DNA from: an uncultured Fusobacterium sp.
Lineage (GTDB): Bacteria > Fusobacteriota > Fusobacteriia > Fusobacteriales > Fusobacteriaceae
Length of the DNA stretch: 6,325 nt
Reading direction: 5' to 3'
Assembly: GCA_900542625.1 (NCBI GenBank)
Contig: UQOH01000095.1
Coordinates: 1 to 6,325, forward strand
Part shown: one piece after another, positions 6,136-6,325 of the stretch
Numbering within the stretch: the stretch's first letter is position 1
How the letters are laid out: each line of letters begins with the position of its first letter
Notes under the pieces: model-generated
The model's input: only the letters and a program-made list of their open reading frames with translations
The model's database searches: none
Told to the model about the DNA's origin: nothing
Position numbers and translations under genes: made by a program

Positions 6136-6192
6136 ACAAGATTACACTATATCCTATTAAATTGTTTACAACAGTATCTATACTTACAGCAT
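6131..6192 (-). promoter_or_regulatory. Candidate antiterminator helix in the purC leader
   Basis: On the minus strand ATGCTGTAAG (6192-6183) can pair over ten bases with CTTGTAGCAT (6140-6131): eight Watson-Crick pairs and two adjacent G-U pairs. The second arm includes the outer five bases of the terminator stem (6135-6131), so this helix and the terminator exclude each other. A further segment, AGCATGG (6239-6233), can pair perfectly over seven bases with CCATGCT (6194-6188) and would compete for the first arm. A 5' leader segment (minus TTATGCT, 6269-6263) can in turn pair with AGCATGG using two wobbles. The set gives two alternative folds. The pairings are read by eye and no energies were computed. 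Confidence 0.5.
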
Positions 6193-6244
6193 GGCTGTAT
6201 AAAACAGATGAGATTATTTTAATTTTTTTCATCCATGCTCTCAT
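6134..6244 (-). CDS. 36-residue leader ORF upstream of purC
   Basis: ATG at 6242-6244 follows GGAGGG (6255-6250) by five bases, as strong a ribosome site as those of the large genes here. The frame runs 36 codons to TAG (6134-6136). The peptide starts MRAWMKKIKIISSVLYSHAV and ends NNLIGYSVIL: a short basic amphipathic start followed by a hydrophobic remainder, without an obvious signal peptide, cysteines or runs of one amino acid. I do not recognise the family. It is either a leader peptide whose translation controls the terminator overlapping its stop codon, or a genuine small protein made with PurC and PurF. There is no enrichment for one amino acid such as would betray classical starvation sensing. 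Codon use resembles the neighbours. The ribosome site makes translation likely. Confidence 0.65.
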   Translation of the reverse strand: MRAWMKKIKIISSVLYSHAVSIDTVVNNLIGYSVIL

Positions 6245-6284
6245 AGATTCCCTCCAAAAAACAGCATAATATTTTTATGGAAAG

Positions 6285-6313
6285 ATTATAGCATATTTTT
6301 TTTAATCTCCTAA
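6285..6313 (-). promoter_or_regulatory. Promoter of the purC leader and purC-purF
   Basis: On the minus strand TATAAT (6290-6285) is preceded by TGc (6293-6291), an extended -10 like that of ldhA. TTAGGA (6313-6308) is a partial -35 with a 17-base spacer. Transcription would begin near 6278, about 34 bases before the leader ORF's ATG and about 210 bases before purC. Confidence 0.75.
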
Positions 6314-6325
6314 CATTTTTTTTAT

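Noticed and set aside
6084..6325. Purine, PRPP or ZTP riboswitch upstream of purC
   Set aside because: None of the conserved cores I know could be found, and the region is instead occupied by an ORF with its own ribosome site.
1..6325. CRISPR arrays, insertion sequences, tRNA or rRNA genes, phage or defence modules
   Set aside because: No spaced direct repeats, transposase-like frames, terminal repeats or structured RNA signatures were seen; the gene set is core metabolism.

Overview
This is a low-GC bacterial window with five complete protein genes, one small leader ORF and tightly spaced regulatory DNA. Strong AGGAGG-type ribosome sites, AGA/ATA/TTA-rich codon use, near-consensus TATAAT promoters and a pyruvate-centred fermentative gene set point to an anaerobe of the Fusobacteriota (Fusobacterium or a relative). 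This placement is an inference from composition and protein flavour. A low-GC clostridium cannot be excluded without a search. No mobile element, CRISPR array, tRNA or rRNA was seen, and no stretch over 300 bases lacks a gene.

Layout, left to right. Bases 1-125 are the edge of an intergenic region with an AT-only hairpin. A DUF368/PopT-type polyprenyl-phosphate transporter lies on the minus strand (126-866). A 231-base, extremely AT-rich divergent spacer follows. It carries several palindromes and an extended -10 promoter for ldhA (1098-2096, plus), a D-lactate dehydrogenase that ends at a strong intrinsic terminator. A separate, near-perfect promoter (TTGATA-17-TATAAT) then drives a carboxyltransferase of the oxaloacetate decarboxylase alpha / pyruvate carboxylase B family (2296-3810, plus). 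This protein has no biotinyl domain. A convergent spacer holds two hairpin terminators, one for each direction.

The right half is a minus-strand purine unit: a promoter near 6285-6313, a 36-codon leader ORF (6134-6244), an intrinsic terminator that begins inside the leader's stop codon, then purC and purF joined with zero spacing (TAA directly followed by ATG). PurC makes SAICAR (a middle step of IMP synthesis) and PurF makes phosphoribosylamine (the committed first step). The other pur genes must lie elsewhere.

The plus-strand genes both act around pyruvate: the carboxyltransferase would yield or consume pyruvate, and LdhA reduces pyruvate to D-lactate to regenerate NAD+. They appear to be separate transcription units. 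The most interesting element is the purC leader. Its segments can form two mutually exclusive sets of helices, one of which would break the terminator, and the leader ORF runs through them. It looks like a translation-responsive attenuator of a kind I do not recognise for purine genes.
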